From: Planctomycetaceae bacterium
GTDB lineage: Bacteria; Planctomycetota; Planctomycetia; Planctomycetales; Planctomycetaceae
Length of the DNA stretch: 42,064 nt
NCBI GenBank assembly: GCA_021732415.1
Contig: JAKFVC010000082.1
Location: 1 to 42,064, forward strand
Direction: 5' to 3'
In this document: positions 1-7,589 of the stretch, in pieces
Layout of the letters: each line of letters starts with the position of its first letter
Numbering within the stretch: position 1 is the first letter of the stretch
Translations under genes and position numbers: made by a program
The notes under the pieces: generated by a model
Told to the model about the DNA's origin: nothing
Databases searched by the model: none
Seen by the model: the letters and a program-made list of their open reading frames with translations, nothing else

Positions 1-43
1 CCCCCAACCCCTCTCCCCGGAGTACCAGGGCGAGGGGAGCCAC
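1..43. repeat. Partial intergenic palindromic repeat at window edge
   Basis: The first bases form a C/G-rich element with the arms CCCCTCTCCCCGGAG and AGGGCGAGGGGAGCC, which can fold on itself imperfectly. The last 15 bases of the window (GCTCCCCTCGCCCT) match the reverse complement of its right part, so the family has at least two copies. It lies upstream of tex with no gene to its left in the window. The role is unknown; a dispersed intergenic repeat is the simplest reading. Confidence 0.45.
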
Positions 44-153
44 TGTCGCTGCGCTTCCTTTGAAGGGGATTGGCGATAGACAATGCATACGAGGTTGAAC
101 ACCTCACCCGCTGCGGCAGTTTACCGGCGGCTCAATCAAGGATTGGTTAAGTG

Positions 154-2595
154 ATGGACACACTGACGGCGATCGACTTCGACCGCATCGCAAAGGAATT
201 GAACCTCAACCGCAGCCAGGTGGAAAGCGCCACCACGCTCCTGGACGAGGGCAACACGATTCCCTTCGTGACTCGCTACCGCAAAGAGCGCACCGGGCAC
301 CTTGACGAAGAGCAACTGCGCCTGATCGAACAACGGGTCACCGCGCTGCGACAGCTCAAAGAGCGCGCCCTGACCATCACCCGGCTGATCGAGTCTCAGG
401 GCAAGCTGACCCCCGAACTGCGGCGAGAGATCGAGAACGCTGATTCGACGAAGCGCCTGGAAGATCTGTATCTCCCCTTCCGTCCCAAGAAGCGTTCGCG
501 AGCCAGCATGGCGCGCGACCGAGGTCTGGAACCGTTGGCCGACCGCGTCTGGCAGGGCGACCCGAGTCTCACCAATCTCGAAGCCACCGCGGCCGGCATG
601 GTTGCTCCCGATAAGGAGCTGCCGACCTCTGCGGACGTCCTCCAGGGCGTCGCCGATCTGATTGCCGAACGCATCGGGGATGATGCCGAACTCCGGTCGG
701 CCTGTCGAGAACTAAGCTGGCAGACCGGTAAGCTGACCGTCACGGGTTCCGATGCCGAGAGCGAAAAGGCTCAACCCTATCGCGATTATTTCAACTATCA
801 GGAAGCCATTTCCCGGATGCCTCCGCACCGGATCCTAGCCCTGAATCGTGGCGAGAAGGAGAGCATCCTCCGCGTCAAATTCGTGTGGGACGACGAACGG
901 GCCAGCGGCATCACCGCAGACTTGTTGCGAATCAATCAGCGTCCGCATGGTCCATTCATTCGGGAGTGTGCACAGGATGCGCTGTCACGTCTCATTCATC
1001 CCAGCCTCGACCGAGAAGTCCGCCGCGAGTTGACCGAACGGGCCGAAACGCACGCCGTGCAAGTCTTCGCGAAGAATCTCCGCAATCTCCTCTTACAACC
1101 CCCGCTGCGTGGCAAGCGGGTGCTCGCGATCGATCCCGGCTTCCGCACGGGCTGCAAGGTCGCGGTCCTGGATGAGATTGGAACCTGCCTGGTGACAGAC
1201 GTCGTCTACCTGACAGGCTCGGCCGATAAACGGGTCGCGACGAAACAGAAACTGGTCGAACTGCTGCAACAGCACAACACGCGGTTGATCGTCCTCGGCA
1301 ACGGAACGGCGTGCCGCGAATCGGAGGAGCTGGTCTCCGAAATCATCAGCGAAACCCTCCCCGATCTCCAATACACGATCGTCAACGAGGCCGGCGCCAG
1401 CATTTATTCCACCAGCACAGTCGCACGGGAAGAATTCCCTAATTTCGACGCGACGATCCGCGGCACAATCTCGATTGGCCGCCGTCTGCAGGATCCGCTG
1501 AGCGAATTGGTAAAGATCGAACCGCAGCATATCGGAGTGGGCATGTATCAGCATGATCTCACTCCCAAACTGCTCAAGGAATCGCTCGAATCGGTCGTCG
1601 AGTCCTGCGTCAACTACGTCGGCGTGGACCTCAACACGGCCAGCCCCGCCCTGCTCAGTCGTGTCTCTGGCTTGAATCAGCTCACCGCCCGGCGAGTGGT
1701 CGAATGGCGCGAACGTCACGGACGATTTCAAACTCGCCAGCAAATTAAAGACGTCGCTGGAATCGGCGATGCCACGTTCACCCAGGCTGCGGGATTCCTC
1801 AAGATTACTGGCGGTGACGAGCCGCTAGATCAAACATGGATCCACCCGGAAAGTTATCCGGCAGCCAAACAGATTCTCACCAAACTTCAACTGCGAATCG
1901 CGGACGACGGCTTGCAAATCGATGGGGGGGCAGAGAACACGGCTCGCGAACGTCTCGCCGCATTGAACGTCGACACTCTGGCCACCGAGATCGGCGTCGG
2001 AGTCATCACGCTCCAAGACATTGTCGATGCCCTGGCCCGTCCGGGTCGAGACCCGCGAACCGATCTGCAAGGCCACGTCTTCAAGCAGGGAATTCTCAAA
2101 CTCGAAGACCTGGCCCCCGGTATGGAGGTCCGCGGCACCGTGCTGAATGTCGTCGATTTTGGGGTCTTCGTCGACATCGGTCTGAAGGACAGCGGCCTGG
2201 TGCACATCAGCCAGATGTCGCGCAATTACGTGCGCTCACCGCACGACGTCGCGGCCGTGGGCGACGTGGTCACCGCCTGGGTCTTACAGATCGATTCCGA
2301 ACGCCGCCGCGTCTCCTTGACGATGATCAACCCGGCAATCCCTCAAGAGAAACCTGCTCCCCGCCAGTCGCCTGCCCCGAAGTCCGCGCAATCGGTCGCC
2401 TCACCCGCCAAGCCCACCAGTTCCGAACGCCCCAAAGCGGTGGCCGCGGCTGCTCCGGCCAGCACTCGCCCAGCCCCCGAACGCCAGCGACCCACACAAC
2501 CAGCGGTCCCGCTGTCCGACGACAAGAACGCTGGCCGGGAACCACTTCGTGGTTTCGACGAATTGAAACAAATGTGGCAGCATAAAAAAGGATGA
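154..2595 (+). CDS. tex: Tex family transcription accessory protein (S1 RNA-binding)
   Basis: A cytoplasmic nucleic-acid-binding protein of the Tex/Spt6-like family, which in other bacteria influences transcription and RNA handling. The family's domain order is visible: a helical Tex N-terminal region (about residues 5-190), a YqgF/RNase H-like fold beginning at VLAIDPGFRTGCK (about 325-455), a helix-hairpin-helix region (NTASPALLSRVSG, VAGIGDATF; about 500-565) and an S1 domain (GMEVRGTVLNVVDFGVFVDI; about 655-725). A Pro/Ala-rich tail with no fold I recognise follows, ending in a short FDELKQMWQ segment. The length of about 813 residues is normal for Tex plus a tail. AAGGA at 138-142 could serve either the GTG at 151 (spacing 8) or the ATG at 154; I chose the ATG, which differs by one residue. 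It is transcribed alone, converging on the toxin/antitoxin pair. Confidence 0.96.
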   Translation: MDTLTAIDFDRIAKELNLNRSQVESATTLLDEGNTIPFVTRYRKERTGHLDEEQLRLIEQRVTALRQLKERALTITRLIESQGKLTPELRREIENADSTKRLEDLYLPFRPKKRSRASMARDRGLEPLADRVWQGDPSLTNLEATAAGMVAPDKELPTSADVLQGVADLIAERIGDDAELRSACRELSWQTGKLTVTGSDAESEKAQPYRDYFNYQEAISRMPPHRILALNRGEKESILRVKFVWDDERASGITADLLRINQRPHGPFIRECAQDALSRLIHPSLDREVRRELTERAETHAVQVFAKNLRNLLLQPPLRGKRVLAIDPGFRTGCKVAVLDEIGTCLVTDVVYLTGSADKRVATKQKLVELLQQHNTRLIVLGNGTACRESEELVSEIISETLPDLQYTIVNEAGASIYSTSTVAREEFPNFDATIRGTISIGRRLQDPLSELVKIEPQHIGVGMYQHDLTPKLLKESLESVVESCVNYVGVDLNTASPALLSRVSGLNQLTARRVVEWRERHGRFQTRQQIKDVAGIGDATFTQAAGFLKITGGDEPLDQTWIHPESYPAAKQILTKLQLRIADDGLQIDGGAENTARERLAALNVDTLATEIGVGVITLQDIVDALARPGRDPRTDLQGHVFKQGILKLEDLAPGMEVRGTVLNVVDFGVFVDIGLKDSGLVHISQMSRNYVRSPHDVAAVGDVVTAWVLQIDSERRRVSLTMINPAIPQEKPAPRQSPAPKSAQSVASPAKPTSSERPKAVAAAAPASTRPAPERQRPTQPAVPLSDDKNAGREPLRGFDELKQMWQHKKG

Positions 2596-2668
2596 ACGCT
2601 GCCGTTCGGTCGAGAATGATGGTGACCTGTCCCAGATCTCTCGTCGCCTCCGACTTTTCAACCAGGAA

Positions 2669-3124
2669 TCACGGAAGGTTACCGGCGAGGACATCGACAG
2701 GAGAGTGAGCGGTAAGACCAGGAAAACGCTGAAAGTCGCTCACATTGAATGTTAGAAGCTGCGAAAGCCCATGACGCTGCATCGCTGCAACAAGGCGGGC
2801 ATCATGAGACGTTTTGCCACTGACGGAGTGATCGACGACCAGCGATTGCCAGATAGGATAGATTCCTCGCTCGTCTTTCAGCAGCACAAAGTCCTGAAGC
2901 AAATCCTGGACAGACCGCATTGCTTGAGCCACACTCATCCCAAGGCCATTGACGTTTACCGGACGCGTTGCGACTGACCAGAACTCATAGATGACTTGAG
3001 GCACCACGCAAAGTGTGTTTCCAGCGCGCACCAATTCGATCAGGGCATCCAAAGCCAGCTGATGATGGGGACTCACCGGCTGTGCGCGACGCAACAAGAT
3101 ATTGGTATCGACGAGAATCTTCAT
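2669..3124 (-). CDS. PIN-domain toxin, VapC-like ribonuclease
   Basis: A 151-residue PIN-domain protein, probably the toxin of a type II toxin-antitoxin pair that cleaves RNA in a metal-dependent way. The acidic active-site set is visible: Asp6 in KILVDTNILL, Glu47 in VIYEFWS, Asp108 in KTSHDARLVA and Asp130 in TFNVSDFQRF. The start overlaps the antitoxin stop in an ATGA, the usual translational coupling, with a GGGACG-type ribosome site inside the antitoxin gene. Target RNA cannot be predicted. Substitution of the pair by an inactive relic is unlikely because all four acidic positions are present. Confidence 0.88.
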   Translation of the reverse strand: MKILVDTNILLRRAQPVSPHHQLALDALIELVRAGNTLCVVPQVIYEFWSVATRPVNVNGLGMSVAQAMRSVQDLLQDFVLLKDERGIYPIWQSLVVDHSVSGKTSHDARLVAAMQRHGLSQLLTFNVSDFQRFPGLTAHSPVDVLAGNLP

Positions 3125-3375
3125 TCACGTCCCGCATAAATGGACTCTCGACTATCGTCGATGGCATGATCGAGCCGGGGATGCAGATCCACCCAAGCTT
3201 TCTGGCGCCGGATAAAATCATCCACGCTCGTTGCTGAATCGATATCCAATTCAACTTCCTTCGCGTTGTCAACGACAACTTGCCTGACGAAGCTTGCAAG
3301 GTCGGTCCCGGCGGCAGCCGCCCGTTTTTGCATGACGTTCCCGATTTCGTCGGGTATTTCGATAGACAGGTTCAT
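3121..3375 (-). CDS. Antitoxin of PIN toxin pair
   Basis: An 84-residue protein immediately upstream of, and overlapping by 4 bp with, the PIN toxin. The N-terminus (MNLSIEIPDEIGNVMQKRA) has the short strand followed by helices seen in ribbon-helix-helix antitoxins; the acidic C-terminal half (SVDDFIRRQKAWVDLHP) would wrap the toxin. Function is inferred from size, overlap and partner rather than from a clear family match. The start is well supported by GGAGG six to seven bases upstream (about 3382-3386 on the minus strand). Such antitoxins normally repress their own promoter; I see no clear operator in the 220-bp spacer to ribF. Confidence 0.8.
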   Translation of the reverse strand: MNLSIEIPDEIGNVMQKRAAAAGTDLASFVRQVVVDNAKEVELDIDSATSVDDFIRRQKAWVDLHPRLDHAIDDSRESIYAGRE

Positions 3376-3597
3376 TCATTCCCTCCGGCACTCCATCTTA
3401 TCAATGCGAGCAGTATTGGTCATCAATTATTTCGATTCTGTCCACGTCTACAAAGATGTAATCGAAGCCCACGCCTTAAAACGGCACAAAAATATTGTTA
3501 TTATGCCTTGGTAAGTTGCGGCAGAAATTGACGAACTGCTGGACACCCATATTTTTCCTATTTCGTAACACTGCCGATTTCGTTCCCCTCGCTCCGC

Positions 3598-4533
3598 ATG
3601 AAACTCTTGCACGGCTTTGACGACCCCGCAGCCTATCAAGGAGGCTACGTTTCCATCGGTAATTTCGATGGCGTGCATCGCGGACATCGCACGATGATCG
3701 CCCGGCTGATCGAGCTGGCTCGACGAGACGGCGTGCCGGCCGTCGTCATGACCTTTTCTCCGCATCCGATTGAAATCCTACGGCCTCAACATGCACCCCC
3801 TCCGCTGACGACAATCGAACGCAAAGCCGAATTGCTGGCGGAATGTGGCGTCGATTGTGTCATCGCCTATCCCACCGATCACGCTCTGCTGCAACTGACC
3901 CCCGGCGAATTCTTTCAATCCATCCTCCTGACCAAGCTGCGAGCCCGTGGCATGGTCGAGGGTGAAAACTTCTTCTATGGTCATTACCGCGCCGGAAACG
4001 TCCATACGCTGCTGGCCGCCTGTGAAGCCGCCGGCATGACGTTGGATGTGATCATTCCTGTGCAATTGGGATCGCGCGTGGTGTCATCGTCCGTCATTCG
4101 CCGGCTGGTCGCTGAAGGGGACGTAGCCGAGGCTGCCGAACTGCTGGGATCTCCGTATCAGTTGCGGGGGTTAGTCACCAACGGTGCGGCCCGCGGACGC
4201 ACCATTGGATTTCCGACCGCCAATCTCATGGATGTCGCGACCGAATTCCCGAAGGACGGCGTCTATGCCGGCCGAGTCACATGGCGGGGGCGGCAAGTTG
4301 CTGCCGCCATCAACATCGGCAGCAATCCTACGTTCTCTGAGCATCAGCGGAAATTCGAAGTCCACCTGCTCGATTTTCAGGAGGATTTGTACGGTCAAAT
4401 CTTGAGTGTCGATTTCATCGCCCGCCTGCGTGATACCCGGCCTTTTGCTTCGATCGAAGAACTGATCGCCCAGTTGCACAAAGATGTTGCCCAGGTTCGC
4501 AGTCTGACGACCCCATCAGCCGCAGGGCGTTAG
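3598..4533 (+). CDS. ribF: Bifunctional riboflavin kinase / FAD synthetase
   Basis: A cytoplasmic enzyme that phosphorylates riboflavin to FMN and adenylates FMN to FAD. The N-terminal FAD synthetase domain shows the nucleotidyltransferase signature GNFDGVHRGH at residues 21-30, and the C-terminal riboflavin kinase domain shows RGRTIGFPTAN (about 199-209) and INIGSNPTF. The length, 311 residues, is typical. No strong ribosome site precedes the ATG and no FMN riboswitch is visible in the spacer. The stop codon TAG (4531-4533) sits inside the left arm of a palindromic repeat, so the last residues (about SAAGR) are encoded by the repeat. In many bacteria ribF neighbours the oligoribonuclease gene nrnA, as it does here. 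Confidence 0.96.
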   Translation: MKLLHGFDDPAAYQGGYVSIGNFDGVHRGHRTMIARLIELARRDGVPAVVMTFSPHPIEILRPQHAPPPLTTIERKAELLAECGVDCVIAYPTDHALLQLTPGEFFQSILLTKLRARGMVEGENFFYGHYRAGNVHTLLAACEAAGMTLDVIIPVQLGSRVVSSSVIRRLVAEGDVAEAAELLGSPYQLRGLVTNGAARGRTIGFPTANLMDVATEFPKDGVYAGRVTWRGRQVAAAINIGSNPTFSEHQRKFEVHLLDFQEDLYGQILSVDFIARLRDTRPFASIEELIAQLHKDVAQVRSLTTPSAAGR

Positions 4534-4599
4534 CCCCCGGTTCAGACAACAATCGACTCGAATTTCGATCCGAACCGGACGCTAACGCGTTCCGGCTGA
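4516..4599. repeat. Palindromic repeat overlapping the ribF 3' end
   Basis: Two 28-bp arms, 4516-4543 and 4572-4599, are inverted copies agreeing at about 23 of 28 positions, with a 28-nt loop. The shared cores are TCAGCCG, GCGTTAGC and CGGTTC. The left arm carries the ribF stop codon within GCGTTAGC. The structure could act as a terminator hairpin for ribF, although it lacks a T tract. Confidence 0.75.
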
Positions 4600-4939
4600 T
4601 GAAAGTCTACAACCGCACCACGCGTCACAACCGTCAGCGGCCACCGCCTATATCCCGCGAGACGCAACTCTTCGACAAGGTCGTTAGCCGCGTCAGAGTC
4701 CCTGTCAGCCGCGAAGACTGCAGAAGATTTTCTGTCTTCTCAGGCCGGATCAAGGCGACCTCGCTTACGTTGCCGCCTGCACTACGCTACTCTATAGCGT
4801 CCGAGCGCAAATCAATCCGGTTCTGCTAGACGTCGCGACATCCATTCGGTGAAGCATTGAGAGCGGTCTTGTCGGTGTTTTTGGAGTCTCGTGGTTCGTA
4901 CATCGAAAAATCACACATAGAAATTCGGACACCAGCACG
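4600..4939. other. Spacer without recognisable gene
   Basis: The 340 bases between the ribF repeat and the nrnA-like gene hold no convincing reading frame; the longest open stretch (4599-4829, plus strand) begins inside the repeat and has no family resemblance. The promoter of the nrnA-like gene presumably lies here, but I see no motif that decides it. Confidence 0.5.
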
Positions 4940-5950
4940 ATGAGTCCCGACTGGAACGTATTCTCAGAATTGATCGCTCCCTGTCAGCGCATCGTCATCA
5001 CCAGCCACGTCCGCCCCGATGCCGACGCCATCGGCTCCGAAATTGGCCTGTGCGGTTTTCTCGAGCAGATCGGTAAGACGGTCCGCATCGTCAACCCTTC
5101 GGCGACTCCCAAAAAGCTCGCCTTTCTCGATCCCACGAATCGGATCCAGCACTACTCGGCCAGCAGCGACGAGGCCATGATTCTGGACACCGACGCCCAC
5201 ATCATTGTGGACACCAGCGCCTGGGGACAACTCGCGGATGTCGGCAAGACTTTCAAGAAGTCGCACGCCGTCAAGATTGTCATCGATCATCATGTCAGCT
5301 CCGATGACCTGGGAGCGACCGTCTTCAAAGACGTGAAGGCCGAAGCCAGCGGCACGCTGATCTATCGCCTGGGCCAGGTCTTGGGATCCAAGCTGGATGC
5401 GGACATCGCCACGGCCCTGTTCGCCGCCATCGCTACCGACACCGGCTGGTTCCGCTTCTCATCAACGACCAGCGAGACCTATCAGATCGCCAGTGCCTTA
5501 ATGGCCGCCGGTGTTCGCCCGGCGTTGCTCCACGAACAGCTCTATCAAAACTACAGCCTGGGTCGGTTGAAGTTGATCTCACGGCTTCTCAACCGGGTTG
5601 AGATTGAATGTGACGGACACTTGGCACATACCTACGTGCTGGTCAGCGACTACGGCGAAACCGTATCAGAACCGGCGGACACCGAAGACCTGGTCAACGA
5701 GTGCCTGGGGATCAAGGGGGTCCAAGGCGCGGTGATCTTCGTCGAACAAGCCAATCACACCATCAAAGCCAGCTTCCGCAGCCGTTCGGCTCTGGATGTG
5801 GCCGCAGTCGCCGAGCAATTCAAAGGGGGCGGCCACAAGCAAGCCGCCGGAGCCGTGCTACCAGGCCCGATCGCCGATGCTCGCGCGATCGTCATCCAAG
5901 CGCTAACCAAAGCGATCCGCGACCTAGAGCCGGCGCAGCCGACTCCGTAG
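4940..5950 (+). CDS. DHH-family phosphoesterase (NrnA-like oligoribonuclease / pAp phosphatase)
   Basis: A 336-residue DHH/DHHA1 phosphoesterase. Family members of this size (NrnA) degrade short oligoribonucleotides and may dephosphorylate pAp in the cytoplasm using two metal ions. The sequence shows RPDADAIGSE (about 25-34), the DHH motif at 116-118 in VIDHHVSSDD, TDTGWFRFS (about 166-174), and the DHHA1 substrate-binding loop FKGGGHKQAAGA near 295-306. The ribosome site is weak. The TAG stop lies in the GTAG that begins the following palindromic repeat. Adjacent ribF gives the context seen in many genomes. The exact substrate (nanoRNA, pAp or cyclic-dinucleotide products) cannot be settled from sequence. 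Confidence 0.92.
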   Translation: MSPDWNVFSELIAPCQRIVITSHVRPDADAIGSEIGLCGFLEQIGKTVRIVNPSATPKKLAFLDPTNRIQHYSASSDEAMILDTDAHIIVDTSAWGQLADVGKTFKKSHAVKIVIDHHVSSDDLGATVFKDVKAEASGTLIYRLGQVLGSKLDADIATALFAAIATDTGWFRFSSTTSETYQIASALMAAGVRPALLHEQLYQNYSLGRLKLISRLLNRVEIECDGHLAHTYVLVSDYGETVSEPADTEDLVNECLGIKGVQGAVIFVEQANHTIKASFRSRSALDVAAVAEQFKGGGHKQAAGAVLPGPIADARAIVIQALTKAIRDLEPAQPTP

Positions 5951-6020
5951 CCCGACTCTCCGAGTCGGGTGCATTCGACGTCGCAAACACCCGACTCAGA
6001 GAGTCGGGCGACGACACTAC
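5947..6020. terminator. Paired palindromes between convergent genes
   Basis: Two copies of the CCCGACTC-nnn-GAGTCGGG palindrome (5951-5969 and 5990-6008) lie in the 66 bp between the converging nrnA-like and aldo/keto reductase genes. Each is a perfect 8-bp stem with a 3-nt loop, and the two together form a larger inverted repeat. They could act as a bidirectional terminator. The GTAG at the left edge supplies the nrnA-like stop. Related copies occur at 7185, 13206, 13578 and 27515. Confidence 0.72.
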
Positions 6021-7051
6021 GCCGTCGGAAACGGATTCCGTTCCTTGAACCCGGCCTGATGCCAGTACGGATAGACCTTCGTCGTTGTACTGGCGGCATC
6101 GAGCTTCGCAACTTGTTCAACGGTCAGGTTCCAGCCCACCGCACCCAGATTCTGCCGCAACTGCTCCTCATTGCGAGCACCCACGATGACCGTCGCCACC
6201 GTCGGCCGCTGCAGCAACCAGTTCAAGGCAATCTGCGGTATCGTTTTCCCCGTCTCCTTGGCGACTTCGTCCAGAGCATCCACGATTTGATAGAGGCGCT
6301 CATCTTCGATCGGCGGCCCGGCGTCAGTGACGACCTTACTCTGCAATCGGCTGTCTGCGGGCAGCGGTTGACCACGCCGAATCTTGCCCGTCAATCGTCC
6401 CCAGCCCAGTGGACTCCAAACCACGGCCCCCACCTTCTGGTCGAGACCCAGCGGCATCAGTTCCCATTCATAGTCGCGACCGGCCAGCGAGTAATAAACC
6501 TGATGTGCCACATAGCGACTGAAACCATAACGTTCCGAAACCGACAGCGCCTTCATCAGATGCCAACCCGAAAAGTTCGAGCAACCGATGTAGCGAATCT
6601 TCCCCGCGCGGATCAGATTCTCAAGCGTACTCAGGACCTCTTCCGCCGGCGTCACGGCATCAAAACCATGCAACTGATAGAGATCGATATAGTCAGTCCC
6701 CAGTCGGCGCAGGCTCGACTCAACCGACTTGATGAGATGATAGCGGGACGATCCCACATCGTTCGCCGCCGGACCAAATCGGAACGTCCCCTTGGTCGAG
6801 ATCAACACGGCATCGCGCCGTCCCTTGATGGCCTGCCCGAGGATTTCCTCAGCCATCCCCTTGGAATAGATATCCGCCGAGTCAAACATCGTCAGCCCGG
6901 CTTCGAGGCAGATATCCACCAGCCGCGAAGCCTCCGCAACATCGGTCGCTCCCCAGGCCTTAAAAAACTCGCCACCACCGCCGAACGTCCCAGTTCCCAA
7001 GCTCAGTACCGGAACCTTGAAACCGGAACCGCCAAGTTGTCGATATTCCAT
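6017..7051 (-). CDS. Aldo/keto reductase
   Basis: A 344-residue NADPH-dependent oxidoreductase of the aldo/keto reductase superfamily (TIM barrel), likely reducing aldehydes or ketones in the cytoplasm. It begins MEYRQLGGSGFKVPVLSLGT, the standard N-terminus of the family. The catalytic Asp and Tyr are in FDSADIYSKG, the Lys in VLISTKGTF and the His near LYQLHGFD; the cofactor-binding end has IVGARNEEQLRQNL. I start at 7051, preceded by GGAG at a suitable distance, rather than at the upstream ATG at 7177. That extension would translate a copy of the 27-bp intergenic repeat. The substrate is unknown. Confidence 0.92.
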   Translation of the reverse strand: MEYRQLGGSGFKVPVLSLGTGTFGGGGEFFKAWGATDVAEASRLVDICLEAGLTMFDSADIYSKGMAEEILGQAIKGRRDAVLISTKGTFRFGPAANDVGSSRYHLIKSVESSLRRLGTDYIDLYQLHGFDAVTPAEEVLSTLENLIRAGKIRYIGCSNFSGWHLMKALSVSERYGFSRYVAHQVYYSLAGRDYEWELMPLGLDQKVGAVVWSPLGWGRLTGKIRRGQPLPADSRLQSKVVTDAGPPIEDERLYQIVDALDEVAKETGKTIPQIALNWLLQRPTVATVIVGARNEEQLRQNLGAVGWNLTVEQVAKLDAASTTTKVYPYWHQAGFKERNPFPTA

Positions 7052-7145
7052 CGAGTCATGCTCCGCAATCAAATCATTGAACGACCCGGCCCGCAGTGAC
7101 GCGATTATATCGGTCCCGAGTCTCAGATTTGAAGGAGCAGCGTAT

Positions 7146-7172
7146 CGTGGGACGGGTCTCCAGGCCCGTCCG
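7146..7172 (+). repeat. 27-bp palindromic repeat, family A copy 1
   Basis: First of six identical 27-bp units containing GACGGGTCTCCAGGCCCGTC, with a 7-bp GGACGGG/CCCGTCC stem and 8-nt loop. It lies upstream of the aldo/keto reductase. With copy 2 in opposite orientation at 7558 it brackets the small gene 7250-7528. Confidence 0.85.
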
Positions 7173-7180
7173 ACCAACCT

Positions 7181-7242
7181 GTAGCCCGACTCTCCGAGTC
7201 GGGGGCTTCGTCGTTGAAATACTCCCGACCCGGAGAGTCAGG
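7181..7242. repeat. Palindromic repeat, family B (GTAGCCCGACTC)
   Basis: A perfect copy of the GTAGCCCGACTC palindrome (7181-7203) is followed by a degenerate inverted partner (about 7224-7242, CCCGACCCGGAGAGTCAGG). The pair sits at the 3' end of the minus-strand gene 7250-7528 and may serve as its terminator. Confidence 0.7.
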
Positions 7243-7249
7243 CGACAGG

Positions 7250-7528
7250 TCAAGCATTCAACCACTGCGATGCCTGCACACCGAAGTCCTCCTTAGCCGC
7301 CTGTTCCGCCGCCTCGATCGATTGGTGCCAAGTATCACCCGAGAACGTGCCATCCTGAGACGAGTAACAAAGCAGATACCCGCCACCATCGTGTTGAATG
7401 TCGATGTCCAGCAGGACATCTCGGACTGGTGTTGGTAAAGGAATAGCGGCGCCAGGCGGCAGCCAGCCCGAGTGCGGTTCGCCACCCAAGCGGAATGGGA
7501 AACCCACGATCCACTTCACCCGGTCCAT
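7250..7528 (-). CDS. Hypothetical 92-residue protein
   Basis: I do not recognise a family. The ATG at 7528 has AGGCAGGAA directly upstream, so I prefer it to the start at 7603, which would translate the family A repeat. The protein begins MDRVKWIVGFPFRLGGEP and contains an aromatic core (DIDIQHDGGGYLLCYSS, GTFSGDTWHQSIEAAEQAA) suggestive of a small alpha/beta domain; no signal peptide or membrane segment is evident. It is bracketed by two inverted copies of the identical 27-bp repeat (7146-7172 and 7558-7584). That is compatible with a small mobile cassette, but equally with chance, since these repeats occupy most spacers here. Confidence 0.65.
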   Translation of the reverse strand: MDRVKWIVGFPFRLGGEPHSGWLPPGAAIPLPTPVRDVLLDIDIQHDGGGYLLCYSSQDGTFSGDTWHQSIEAAEQAAKEDFGVQASQWLNA

Positions 7529-7557
7529 TTTTCCTGCCTGACGCGTTTTCAGACGGC

Positions 7558-7584
7558 CGGACGGGCCTGGAGACCCGTCCCACG
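7558..7584 (-). repeat. 27-bp palindromic repeat, family A copy 2
   Basis: Identical to copy 1 but in inverted orientation. It lies six bases beyond the TAG stop of the secreted protein gene at 7590 and could act as a hairpin terminator for it. Confidence 0.85.
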
Positions 7585-7589
7585 GGATG

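Noticed and set aside
1836-2585. 249-residue Arg-rich frame inside tex
   Set aside because: An out-of-frame shadow of the tex coding sequence, typical of GC-rich genes.
3376-3597. FMN riboswitch upstream of ribF
   Set aside because: I found none of the conserved RFN-element blocks in the 222-bp spacer.
4599-4829. 76-residue frame between ribF and the nrnA-like gene
   Set aside because: It starts in a repeat arm, is Arg/Ser-rich without a fold, and lacks a ribosome site.
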